14,396 nt of DNA from positions 1 through 14,396 of the forward strand of contig CANQZL010000017.1 in the NCBI GenBank assembly GCA_947628325.1. Reading direction: 5' to 3'. Each line of letters starts with the position of its first letter. The first letter of the stretch is position 1. Origin of the DNA: an uncultured Bacilli bacterium. GTDB lineage: Bacteria; Bacillota_I; Bacilli_A; RF39; UBA660. The notes beneath the pieces are model-generated. The model saw nothing but the letters and a program-made list of their open reading frames with translations, was not told the DNA's origin and did not search any database. Shown here one piece after another: positions 6,172 through 12,985 of the stretch. A program made the position numbers and the translations under genes.

Positions 6172-8070
6172 GTGAAATTACGTAAAATAAAAAAATATTC
6201 GTCATTTCGTAAATTTAGGTTAATTGTTTTAGGATTAGCCTTCTTTTTGTTTGTTTCTTATACTATATCGTATGCTGTTTTTAATCAAACTTTAGATGAA
6301 AATGGGAATGTAACAGTATTATTAGATGATTCTGATATTTTAGTTACTGAGATAAAGTTTGATCATAAACATAAGAATGCAACTAATTTAGGAACTTCTA
6401 AAAGTGGAAATACAGCGACTATTAATGCTCAACTTTCACAGACGGTTGGTAGACTTCATTATATTATTACTATTCAAAATGTTGGAGATTCTAATGCAAG
6501 ATTTGTTCGTGTAGATGAAGAAACTAATAATGATACCATTAGATATTCTTTGGAAGCTTCTGATCCACAATGTGATGCTGTTCTTGATACTTCTGTTATT
6601 TTAGCTCCAGGAGAATCTATTACGTTTGATTTTGTAATTCGTTATAAAGAAGCATATAAATATAGTTTACCTAGTAATACTAGTATTAATGCTACTTATA
6701 CTTTTGTTTTTGAACCTACACTTAGAAATCCATTAATTCCTATTACAGGTAATATTGTTGAAGATAGTGGAAATGTTAATGATAATGAATTAGGTGCTAG
6801 AGCTACAGTTAATTTAAGAAATGATAATGATTTTGATGTAGATGTTGTTTTATCAACTTATCGTTCATTTGTTATTTATGATAAAAATGGACAAGTACTA
6901 GGTACTGAACGTAAGTTTCATTTAGGAGCTAATAGTCAGGCTCAGTTTATAACTTATATAGATGAAACAGATTCTTCTATTTCGTCTTCAGGTACGGAAA
7001 CTGATTTAGTTGTTATAGCAATAATAGAAGAATATGGAACTAGTAAAACCTCGGTTATTGATACTATTAACTTAACACTGAATGATGCTGGTAAATATAA
7101 GTTGCTTGAAGATGGATTTACGGTGTTAAAAGCTAATGATGATTTCTTCTCTACAGTTGAAACTGGAACAGGGAAAATATATGAAACAACTGGACAAGAT
7201 GGAAAATATACTTATTTTTATCGTGGAGCGTTTAATGATAATTATTTTAGTTTTGGTGGTTACCTTTGGAGAATACTTAGAATTGATGAAAATGCTAATA
7301 TTAGATTAATATTGGAAGGTGTTATTGAAGATTCTAATGGTAGAGTAGTTACTCAAGTATTTAAAACATCAAGTACTGCAACTTCTATGGATGCAGCTAA
7401 GTTATTAGTTAAATTAATCAATGATAAAAATAATACTGATACATCAGGTGTAACAGGTAATAGTCCGGTTTATGGCTATTTAGATGATAGTAGTACAACT
7501 ACATTAAGAGGTTGGTATAATAATAATTTGAGACAATATGAAAAATATATTGTTGATTCTAATTTTTGCCAAGATACAGAAAACGGTACAGCAAATAGTT
7601 CAGCTGCTGGACATACTGTTAGTTATTTTGGTCCTTATCAAAAAACTGATCATGATACAGAATTATATGATCCATTGTTTAGTTGTCCATCTGATGATAT
7701 TGTAGTAGAAAAAGTTGGTTTATTATCAATTGATGAATATGTATTTGCTGGTGGAGCTGCTGAAGCTACTAATTCTAGTTTTTTCTTAAATGATAATGGT
7801 ATTTTGAATAATGCTAGAGATACTAATGGAAATTCTGTTACTACTTGGTGGACAATGTCACCTTCATATTATGATAGTCAACTTCAAACTGCTGGGGTAT
7901 TTTATATAATGTCAACAGGTAAATTTATGGATTGGTATAGTAATGAAATTTTAAATAATGCAATGGCTATTAGACCTGTAATTACTCTAAAAGGGACATT
8001 TCCTATAACAGGTGATGGTACTAAAGATGCACCTTATGAGATAGAAGATTATACTAGAAATTATGGATAG
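6172..8070 (+). CDS. Large SipW-type secreted protein with a DUF6273-like C-terminal domain (putative tip or adhesin)
   Basis: A 632-residue exported protein. The basic N-terminus and hydrophobic segment (about 16-33) end in SYA followed by VFNQTL, the same motif as the two small subunits, with predicted cleavage after A35. Residues about 36-185 look like a TasA-type beta domain (ITIQNVGDSNARFVR). About 190-310 form a second beta-rich region. About 330-625 carry FGGYLWRILRID (near 361-372), WWTMSPSYY (559 on), AIRPVITLKG and GDGTKDAPY, a pattern I associate with DUF6273 surface domains. There is no LPXTG or C-terminal anchor, so attachment would be through the fibre. The start is GTG, with AGGATGAT 6 nt before it; the upstream ATG codons are out of frame or stopped. 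It is last in the operon. A tip adhesin is inferred; a stand-alone secreted lectin-like protein is possible. Confidence 0.75.
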   Translation: MKLRKIKKYSSFRKFRLIVLGLAFFLFVSYTISYAVFNQTLDENGNVTVLLDDSDILVTEIKFDHKHKNATNLGTSKSGNTATINAQLSQTVGRLHYIITIQNVGDSNARFVRVDEETNNDTIRYSLEASDPQCDAVLDTSVILAPGESITFDFVIRYKEAYKYSLPSNTSINATYTFVFEPTLRNPLIPITGNIVEDSGNVNDNELGARATVNLRNDNDFDVDVVLSTYRSFVIYDKNGQVLGTERKFHLGANSQAQFITYIDETDSSISSSGTETDLVVIAIIEEYGTSKTSVIDTINLTLNDAGKYKLLEDGFTVLKANDDFFSTVETGTGKIYETTGQDGKYTYFYRGAFNDNYFSFGGYLWRILRIDENANIRLILEGVIEDSNGRVVTQVFKTSSTATSMDAAKLLVKLINDKNNTDTSGVTGNSPVYGYLDDSSTTTLRGWYNNNLRQYEKYIVDSNFCQDTENGTANSSAAGHTVSYFGPYQKTDHDTELYDPLFSCPSDDIVVEKVGLLSIDEYVFAGGAAEATNSSFFLNDNGILNNARDTNGNSVTTWWTMSPSYYDSQLQTAGVFYIMSTGKFMDWYSNEILNNAMAIRPVITLKGTFPITGDGTKDAPYEIEDYTRNYG

Positions 8071-8071
8071 G

Positions 8072-8099
8072 ATGATTTAGTGTTAAATCATTCTTTTTT
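8072..8099 (+). terminator. Terminator of the fibre operon
   Basis: ATGATTTA (8072-8079), loop GTGT and TAAATCAT (8084-8091) form a perfect 8-bp stem followed by TTC and six T residues. It begins 2 nt after the stop codon and defines the end of the five-gene operon. Confidence 0.85.
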
Positions 8100-8119
8100 A
8101 ATACTTTAAAATATCGTAC

Positions 8120-8145
8120 TGTGGATAAATATAATGTTATCAACT
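8120..8145 (+). promoter_or_regulatory. Consensus DnaA box with candidate promoter upstream of the amidase gene
   Basis: TGTGGATAA (8120-8128) is the reverse complement of the consensus DnaA box TTATCCACA. A second, weaker half (TTATCAACT, 8137-8145) faces it, making an imperfect palindrome around TATAAT (8130-8135), a candidate -10 about 70 nt before the amidase start. No convincing -35 is seen. Chance occurrence of one 9-mer is possible. Confidence 0.35.
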
Positions 8146-8205
8146 AAAATGTTTATAAAAAATAAAATACTTGTATATCTTTTGTTATTTTGAATAAATT
8201 ATACT

Positions 8206-8847
8206 ATGAAAAAAATATTTTTGCTGTGTATAAGTTTAATGTTATTAACAACTGGAATAGTTTATAGTAAAGAAGTTAATTATAAATTGGCTGGAAAAGT
8301 TATTGTAATTGATGTTGGACATGGTGGTAAAGATAAAGGTACAATGGTAAATGGTATATATGAAAGTGATTTAAATTTAGAGATTTCTTTAAAATTAAGA
8401 AATGAATTAATTAAACAAGGAGTATCTGTTATTTTAACAAGAGATGGTGATTATGATTTAAGTAGTCCTAATATTTCAAGAAGAAAGAAGAATGATTTTG
8501 ATAATAGAATAAAACTTATAAATGAAAGTAAAGCAGATTTATATTTAAGTATTCATATTAACTATTTAAGTGATACTAAGTATTATGGAGGACAAGTTTT
8601 TTATACGGAAGGTAATGAAAAATTAGCTAAAGTAATGCAAAAATCTTTTGTTAATAATTTGAATAGTCCTCGAGAAGAAAAAAAGTTACAGGATAGCATT
8701 TATATGTTTAAACAATTAAAGATACCTGGAGTTTTGATTGAATGTGGTTTTTTATCAAATAAAAATGAAAGATATTTACTTAGAGATGATAAATATCAAG
8801 ATAAGATTGTTGATACTATTATTAAAGGATTAATCAATTATTATTAA
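8206..8847 (+). CDS. cwlD: N-acetylmuramoyl-L-alanine amidase, CwlD-like (Amidase_3)
   Basis: A 213-residue secreted zinc amidase that cuts the bond between N-acetylmuramic acid and the stem peptide. The signal peptide covers about 1-21. The Amidase_3 domain fills the rest with the expected residues: H39 in DVGHGG, E53 in GIYESDLNL, H117 in LSIHIN and the catalytic E179 in IECGFLSN. The stretch LTRDGDYDLS...SRRKKNDFDNR is typical of CwlD, which in spore formers prepares muramic lactam in cortex peptidoglycan; whether this organism sporulates cannot be told here. No SD sequence precedes the ATG at 8206; TATACT directly abuts it, so translation may be leaderless or weak. It is a single-gene unit after the fibre-operon terminator. 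No choline-binding, SPOR or SH3 domain is present. Confidence 0.88.
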   Translation: MKKIFLLCISLMLLTTGIVYSKEVNYKLAGKVIVIDVGHGGKDKGTMVNGIYESDLNLEISLKLRNELIKQGVSVILTRDGDYDLSSPNISRRKKNDFDNRIKLINESKADLYLSIHINYLSDTKYYGGQVFYTEGNEKLAKVMQKSFVNNLNSPREEKKLQDSIYMFKQLKIPGVLIECGFLSNKNERYLLRDDKYQDKIVDTIIKGLINYY

Positions 8848-8852
8848 AACTA

Positions 8853-8881
8853 TTGTTTGGTAGATAAAAATAAATTATAAT
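8853..8881 (+). promoter_or_regulatory. Candidate promoter of the DUF5131 gene
   Basis: TTGTTT (8853-8858), a 17-bp spacer and TATAAT (8876-8881). Spacing is ideal, but the -35 is weak and the leader before the ATG at 8897 would be very short (about 9 nt), overlapping the GGTGG ribosome-binding site. Read-through from the amidase gene is the alternative, because no terminator separates the two. Confidence 0.35.
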
Positions 8882-8896
8882 TTAGATGGTGGTAGT

Positions 8897-9769
8897 ATGC
8901 ATGATATTTGGAATCCTTGGCATGGTTGTACTAAGAAAAGTGAAGGGTGTTCACATTGTTATATGTATTATCTAGATAAGATACATAATAATAAAATTGC
9001 AAGTAATGAAGTATATAAGACTAATAATTTTAATTATCCGTTACAAAGATTAAGAAATGGAGAATATAAAGTAAAATCTGGTGAGATGTTAAGAGTTTGT
9101 ATGACATCAGATTTCTTTGTTGAAGAAGCAGATAAATGGCGTAATGAAGCTTGGGATATTATTAGAAAGCGAAAAGATGTTATTTTCTTTATTCTTACAA
9201 AAAGACCTGAAAGAGTTATAAATCATTTACCATCTGATTGGGAAGATGGGTATGAGAATGTCTTTTTTAATGTTACTTGTGAAAATCAAAAAAGGGCTTT
9301 AGAAAGATTGCCTATATTAGAAGAGTTACCTTTTAAACATAAGGGAATAATGTGTGCTCCTTTTATAGAAGCAATTGATATAGATGATTATTTAGATAAG
9401 GGATTTATTGAACAAGTTATTGTTGGGGGAGAAAATTATGATGGAGCAAGAGCTTGTAATTATGAATGGGTAAAAAGTTTATATGATTCTTGTCAAAAAA
9501 GAAATATTAGATTTTGTTTTATGGAAACTGGTAGTGTTTTTATAAAGGATGGTAAAACCTATAATATGCCTAATAAAGATATTCAAAGTTTAATGGCATA
9601 TAAATCTGGACTAAATTTTAAAGGAAAAGATATTGAATTTAAATTATATGATGATTTTATGAATTTAATAGAACCAGATGAGTTATATAAACCTTTATTT
9701 AAAGATAAATGTAATTCTTGTGGTAGCAAAATAATTTGTAATGGATGTAGTAATTGTGGGAAATGTTAA
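8897..9769 (+). CDS. DUF5131 (phage Gp37/Gp68-like) cysteine-rich protein
   Basis: A 290-residue soluble protein. The N-terminus IWNPWHGC...GCSHCYMY gives the C11-x6-C18-x2-C21 cluster typical of the DUF5131/Gp37-Gp68 family, which resembles radical-SAM-type iron-sulfur proteins. FFILTKRPER, NVTCENQ, GGENYDGAR and FCFMETG also fit the family. The last 20 residues add six cysteines (272, 275, 281, 284, 287, 290), a probable zinc-binding or second metal-binding tail. The biochemical role of the family is not established. No three-Cys-motif partner (TcmP-like) gene, often reported next to it, is seen in this window. GGTGG lies just upstream of the ATG. It converges with the phospholipase-like gene, 8 nt apart. 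Confidence 0.83.
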   Translation: MHDIWNPWHGCTKKSEGCSHCYMYYLDKIHNNKIASNEVYKTNNFNYPLQRLRNGEYKVKSGEMLRVCMTSDFFVEEADKWRNEAWDIIRKRKDVIFFILTKRPERVINHLPSDWEDGYENVFFNVTCENQKRALERLPILEELPFKHKGIMCAPFIEAIDIDDYLDKGFIEQVIVGGENYDGARACNYEWVKSLYDSCQKRNIRFCFMETGSVFIKDGKTYNMPNKDIQSLMAYKSGLNFKGKDIEFKLYDDFMNLIEPDELYKPLFKDKCNSCGSKIICNGCSNCGKC

Positions 9770-9794
9770 AAAAGAATCTAGTTTTTAGATTCTT
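9768..9794 (-). terminator. Terminator of the phospholipase-like gene, inside its last codons
   Basis: AAGAATCTA (9772-9780), loop GTTTT and TAGATTCTT (9786-9794) form a perfect 9-bp stem. On the minus strand the T-run (9773-9768) follows, so it serves the minus-strand gene, whose stop codon and last codons form the stem. On the plus strand no T-run follows, so it would stop the convergent gene poorly. Confidence 0.75.
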
Positions 9795-10764
9795 CAAAAT
9801 AATCCATTTTGATATTATGTTTGATGTCTAAGCCTGTTGAATAATCAATGTTAGGAATATATTTTAATAAATAATTAATTTCTTTGTCTTCGTATAATAC
9901 TTTATTAACTTCTTTTATTATTTTAAGAGATTTCTTAATACTTTGATTAAATAAATCTTCAAAAGAATAATTAAATGTTAAATCTTTAATAGATGGGTGG
10001 TTCCAAGTATGGTGTTCTTCATTTAAAAAAGATTTATTTGGTTTAAGATTATGGGTACTATAAGCACTTATAATACCGAAACTATGGTTGGATATAAAGT
10101 CGATTAATTTATATAAAAATTTTTTTATACCAAGGTAATCTTGAAAGAAGAGAGCAGTTATTATTTTAGTATGAATAATACTTTGGTAGTAATATTTACC
10201 TATATTTTTTTCTTGATAAGTATTATAATAAACATTGTTTATTAGAGATGTTAATTCTTTAGTAAACTTAGGTTTTCCTATTATTTCTTTTACTATGTTA
10301 CAATGATTGTATGTTTTATTAAAATATTTTTGATAGTAAATAGCATCTATTGATTTTTCCATTAGAGTGTGCATTCCATGGTATTTATGATACTTTTTAT
10401 CATTTTTTCTATAAACACCTGTTTTGTAAAAAATAAAGGGATGAGCTGTAGAATCTAGAACATAATGAGTAATAGAACCATAAAGATATGCAATAGCATC
10501 TTGATTATTTTCTAAGTTATTATTTTTAATTTCTTTAATAATATTTAATAAGTAGTCTTGAGTGTTATTGTGATGCCCTGTGGTACCTAGATTTCTAATT
10601 CTTTTAAAATTTTTAATATTAAAAGTATAGTAATAAAGATAATCATGACTTTGGGAAAAAGTGTAATAGATACTTAATGAATCCTTAAATTTTGATTTTT
10701 CTTCATCATTTAAAGTATGAAAAACTTCTTTAGCTAGAAGATAATGAGTTGTAATTGATGGCAT
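9778..10764 (-). CDS. Zinc-dependent phospholipase C family protein
   Basis: A 328-residue, mostly helical protein of the zinc-dependent phospholipase C / S1-P1 nuclease-like superfamily. Likely metal ligands are H7 (SITTHYLLA), H40-D41 (SQSHDYLYYY), H100, D104 and H108 (THYVLDSTAHPFIFY), and H132 with E136 and D140 (HTLMEKSID), the usual spacing of this family. There is no signal peptide, and the N-terminal Trp of secreted clostridial and bacillar phospholipases is absent, so an intracellular or housekeeping-type member with unknown substrate is more likely than a toxin. TAGGTGAAA is a good ribosome-binding site before the ATG. The promoter is divergent from that of the Abi gene across a 107-bp spacer. 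Confidence 0.83.
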   Translation of the reverse strand: MPSITTHYLLAKEVFHTLNDEEKSKFKDSLSIYYTFSQSHDYLYYYTFNIKNFKRIRNLGTTGHHNNTQDYLLNIIKEIKNNNLENNQDAIAYLYGSITHYVLDSTAHPFIFYKTGVYRKNDKKYHKYHGMHTLMEKSIDAIYYQKYFNKTYNHCNIVKEIIGKPKFTKELTSLINNVYYNTYQEKNIGKYYYQSIIHTKIITALFFQDYLGIKKFLYKLIDFISNHSFGIISAYSTHNLKPNKSFLNEEHHTWNHPSIKDLTFNYSFEDLFNQSIKKSLKIIKEVNKVLYEDKEINYLLKYIPNIDYSTGLDIKHNIKMDYFEESKN

Positions 10765-10786
10765 TATTTCACCTACTTTTCACAAT

Positions 10787-10795
10787 ATTATAACA
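10787..10795 (-). promoter_or_regulatory. Promoter of the phospholipase-like gene (extended -10)
   Basis: TGTTATAAT on the minus strand (TATAAT at 10792-10787), about 22 nt before the ATG. It is divergent from the Abi promoter within the same short spacer, so the two may influence one another. Confidence 0.6.
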
Positions 10796-10820
10796 TAATG
10801 TACACATAAAAAATATAATA

Positions 10821-10849
10821 TTTAAATAGCTTTTCAAGTGTGGTATAAT
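10821..10849 (+). promoter_or_regulatory. Promoter of the abi-htrA pair
   Basis: TTTAAA (10821-10826), 17-bp spacer, TATAAT (10844-10849) with an extended TGG in front. Transcription would start near 10856, just upstream of the AGGGTGAT ribosome-binding site. Confidence 0.68.
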
Positions 10850-10871
10850 CTTAATAATAGGGTGATGCTAG

Positions 10872-11813
10872 GTGATAAAAACATTTAAAACTATTGATGA
10901 GCAGATTGAAATTTTGAAAAGCAAAGGATTAAATATTGATGATATCGAATATGCTAAAGCTGTACTTCTAAGAGAGAATTATTTCTTTATTAGTGGTTAT
11001 AGACATTTATTTTTGAAATCTTCTAAAGATAGAATGTTTGTACCTGGTGCTAGCTTTAAAGAGTTATATGCAATGTTTAATTTTGATAGACAAATAAGAA
11101 ATATTTTCTTTAAAAATATTTTGATTGTCGAAAACAATGCTAAAAGTATTTTTTCATATCAATTATCAAAGAAATATGGTATTAAAGAAAAGGATTATTT
11201 AAATCCTTCAAACTTTGATAGGTCGAGTGATAAAATAAGGCAAGTTAATGATTTGTTGAAAAAAATAAAGAGACAAATTAGAGTAAATGGTGGGCAACAT
11301 TCTGCAACAATGCATTACATTAGTAATTATGGATATGTTCCATTTTGGGTTGTTGTAAAAGTTTTATCTTTTGGTTTAATTTCAGAATTATATACTATTA
11401 TGAAATATGAAGATCAAAAAGATATTGCTCAAGTTTATGGTATCTCTGTTGATTCACTAATGATTTATTTACCGATACTTGCTAACTTTAGAAATTTGTG
11501 CGCCCATGAAGATATTTTATATGACCATAGAACACAAAGACCTATTGAAGATACTAAATATCATGCTTATCTTGATATAGAAAAGACTGATGGCGAATAT
11601 ATTTATGGTAAAGATGATTTATTTGCTTTAGTAATTATCTTGAAGAAGTTATTGAGGGAAGAAGATTTTACTCTTCTAATTAATGAATTATCTTATGAAA
11701 TAGATATATTAGATGGTAAATTGGATTCTATAGGTATTGATAAGGTATTGGATAGAATGGGATTTCCAGTTAATTTTAGAGAAATTGCGAGGTTAGATGA
11801 ATATGGAAATTGA
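10872..11813 (+). CDS. Abi family (AbiD/AbiF-like, Abi_2) HEPN protein
   Basis: A 313-residue helical protein. The start (TFKTIDEQIEILKSKGL, RENYFFISGYRHLF) and FNFDRQIRNIFFKNILIVEN are typical of the Abi_2 family, linked to abortive phage infection. NFRNLCAHEDILYDHR contains R207-x4-H212, the catalytic motif of HEPN ribonucleases, so it is probably an RNase-type toxin (inference from the family). The GTG start is chosen because AGGGTGAT is well placed and the nearby ATG at 10865 is out of frame. Its 3' end overlaps the HtrA gene by 17 nt, so the two are cotranscribed and probably translationally coupled. That is an unusual pairing for a defence gene. No small RNA gene or antitoxin is apparent in the short upstream spacer. 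Confidence 0.85.
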   Translation: MIKTFKTIDEQIEILKSKGLNIDDIEYAKAVLLRENYFFISGYRHLFLKSSKDRMFVPGASFKELYAMFNFDRQIRNIFFKNILIVENNAKSIFSYQLSKKYGIKEKDYLNPSNFDRSSDKIRQVNDLLKKIKRQIRVNGGQHSATMHYISNYGYVPFWVVVKVLSFGLISELYTIMKYEDQKDIAQVYGISVDSLMIYLPILANFRNLCAHEDILYDHRTQRPIEDTKYHAYLDIEKTDGEYIYGKDDLFALVIILKKLLREEDFTLLINELSYEIDILDGKLDSIGIDKVLDRMGFPVNFREIARLDEYGN

Positions 11814-12933
11814 GAATAGGAAAAGTAGTAATGGAGTTAATAGTAAGATTGTTGCTGTTATAATGGCATCGATTGTTATATCGTTCTTAGTAGGAGCAGG
11901 GTCTTTATTATTAGTTTTTCACTTTTTTCCTGATTTTGCGAGAGATACAGTAACAAATATAACAAAGACGGAAAAAGAAGTTACTGTTACTGATACTGGT
12001 ATAGCTGATGCTGTAGAAAAAATATATGATTCAGTTGTTGTTGTAAAAACTTATCAAAGAAATCAGTTATATGCTACTGGTACAGGATTTGTTTATAAAA
12101 AGGAAGGTAATAAATATTATCTTTTAACTAATTATCATGTTATAGAGAGTGGTAATAGTGTTGGAGTTGTATTTACTAATGGCAAAGAAGAAAAGGTAAA
12201 AATCGAAGGTGGAGATAAATATGCTGATATAGCTGTATTATCTTATGAAACTAAAGATGAAATTGCTGTTTCTGAAATTGGCAAAAGTGTAGATATGCGT
12301 GTTGGAGATACTGTTTTTGCTATTGGAGCTCCATTAGATTCTGATGTTTATTCTTGGAGTGTTACAAGAGGAGTTTTATCTGGTAAAGATAGACAAGTAA
12401 CTGTTAGTACAACTAATAGTTATTCAAGTGATTGGATTATGCAAGTTCTTCAAACAGATACTGCTATAAATAGTGGTAATTCTGGAGGACCTTTGTGTAA
12501 TAGTAATGGTCAAGTTATTGGTATAACAAATATGAAATTGGCGCAAACTGGAATTGAAGGAATGGGGTTTGCTATTCCTATAGAAGAAGCTGCTAATTAT
12601 GCTGATGCGGTTATTAAAGGAGAAGATGTATCTAGACCATTTATAGGAATATCTATGATAGATGCTTCAAATATATATGCTGCAAGTCAATATGGATTTA
12701 CACCTACTGATGGCGTATTAATTAGTGAAATAGTAGAAGATTCTCCTGCTGATAAGGCTGGATTAAGAGATGGCGATATTATTATAGGAATTAATGATAC
12801 AAAAGTTTCTAGTGTAGCATCTTTAAGATATGAGTTATATAAATATAAAATAGGTGATACAATAACTGTTAAATATTTAAGAAATGGTAAAGAAAAAGAT
12901 GCTAAATTAACTTTAGTAGCTAATGAGGACTGA
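11797..12933 (+). CDS. htrA: HtrA/DegP-type membrane serine protease with PDZ domain
   Basis: A 378-residue envelope protease and probable chaperone for misfolded exported proteins. One membrane anchor at about 18-42 places the rest outside the cell. The trypsin-like domain has the triad H114 (TNYHVIESG), D144 (YADIAVLSY) and S229 (NSGNSGGPL). A single PDZ domain spans about 280-375 (GVLISEIVEDSPADKAGLRDGD). Length and layout fit Gram-positive HtrA/HtrB. Two starts are possible, ATG 11797 and ATG 11803; GAGG at 11789-11792 serves either. The start lies inside the end of the Abi gene. Its promoter is shared with that gene unless an internal one exists. It may act on fibre-system proteins, but nothing in the sequence shows that. 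Confidence 0.95.
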   Translation: MNMEIENRKSSNGVNSKIVAVIMASIVISFLVGAGSLLLVFHFFPDFARDTVTNITKTEKEVTVTDTGIADAVEKIYDSVVVVKTYQRNQLYATGTGFVYKKEGNKYYLLTNYHVIESGNSVGVVFTNGKEEKVKIEGGDKYADIAVLSYETKDEIAVSEIGKSVDMRVGDTVFAIGAPLDSDVYSWSVTRGVLSGKDRQVTVSTTNSYSSDWIMQVLQTDTAINSGNSGGPLCNSNGQVIGITNMKLAQTGIEGMGFAIPIEEAANYADAVIKGEDVSRPFIGISMIDASNIYAASQYGFTPTDGVLISEIVEDSPADKAGLRDGDIIIGINDTKVSSVASLRYELYKYKIGDTITVKYLRNGKEKDAKLTLVANED

Positions 12934-12952
12934 TTGAATAAATCAGTTTTTT
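12929..12952 (+). terminator. Terminator of the abi-htrA unit, overlapping the stop codon
   Basis: ACTGATT (12929-12935), loop GAATA and AATCAGT (12941-12947) followed by T residues to 12952. The TGA stop of htrA lies in the left arm. The stem is only 7 bp, so read-through into rimO is possible. Confidence 0.75.
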
Positions 12953-12962
12953 ATTTTATAAT
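12934..12962 (+). promoter_or_regulatory. rimO promoter overlapping the htrA terminator
   Basis: TTGAAT (12934-12939), 17-bp spacer, TATAAT (12957-12962). The -35 lies in the loop and left arm of the htrA terminator hairpin, and the -10 follows its T-run. GGGGTGA at 12974-12980 precedes the ATG at 12986. Confidence 0.6.
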
Positions 12963-12985
12963 ACAGATGTTTTGGGGTGAAGTAG

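Noticed and set aside
7160..8070. C-terminal domain of the large protein as the variable target of a diversity-generating retroelement
   Set aside because: No reverse transcriptase, template repeat or matching variable repeat was seen in the window, and the domain end shows no adenine-biased repeat pair.
6745..8070. LPXTG-like strings (LIPITG and FPITG) as a sortase signal
   Set aside because: They are internal, do not match LPXTG, and there is no C-terminal hydrophobic segment with a basic tail.
9778..10764. Secreted phospholipase toxin
   Set aside because: There is no signal peptide, and the mature N-terminal Trp typical of secreted members is missing; only family membership is supported.
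10765..10871. Small antitoxin RNA beside the AbiF-like gene, as reported for some AbiF systems
   Set aside because: The spacer is only 107 bp, is filled by two divergent promoters and ribosome-binding sites, and shows no stable hairpin or repeat.
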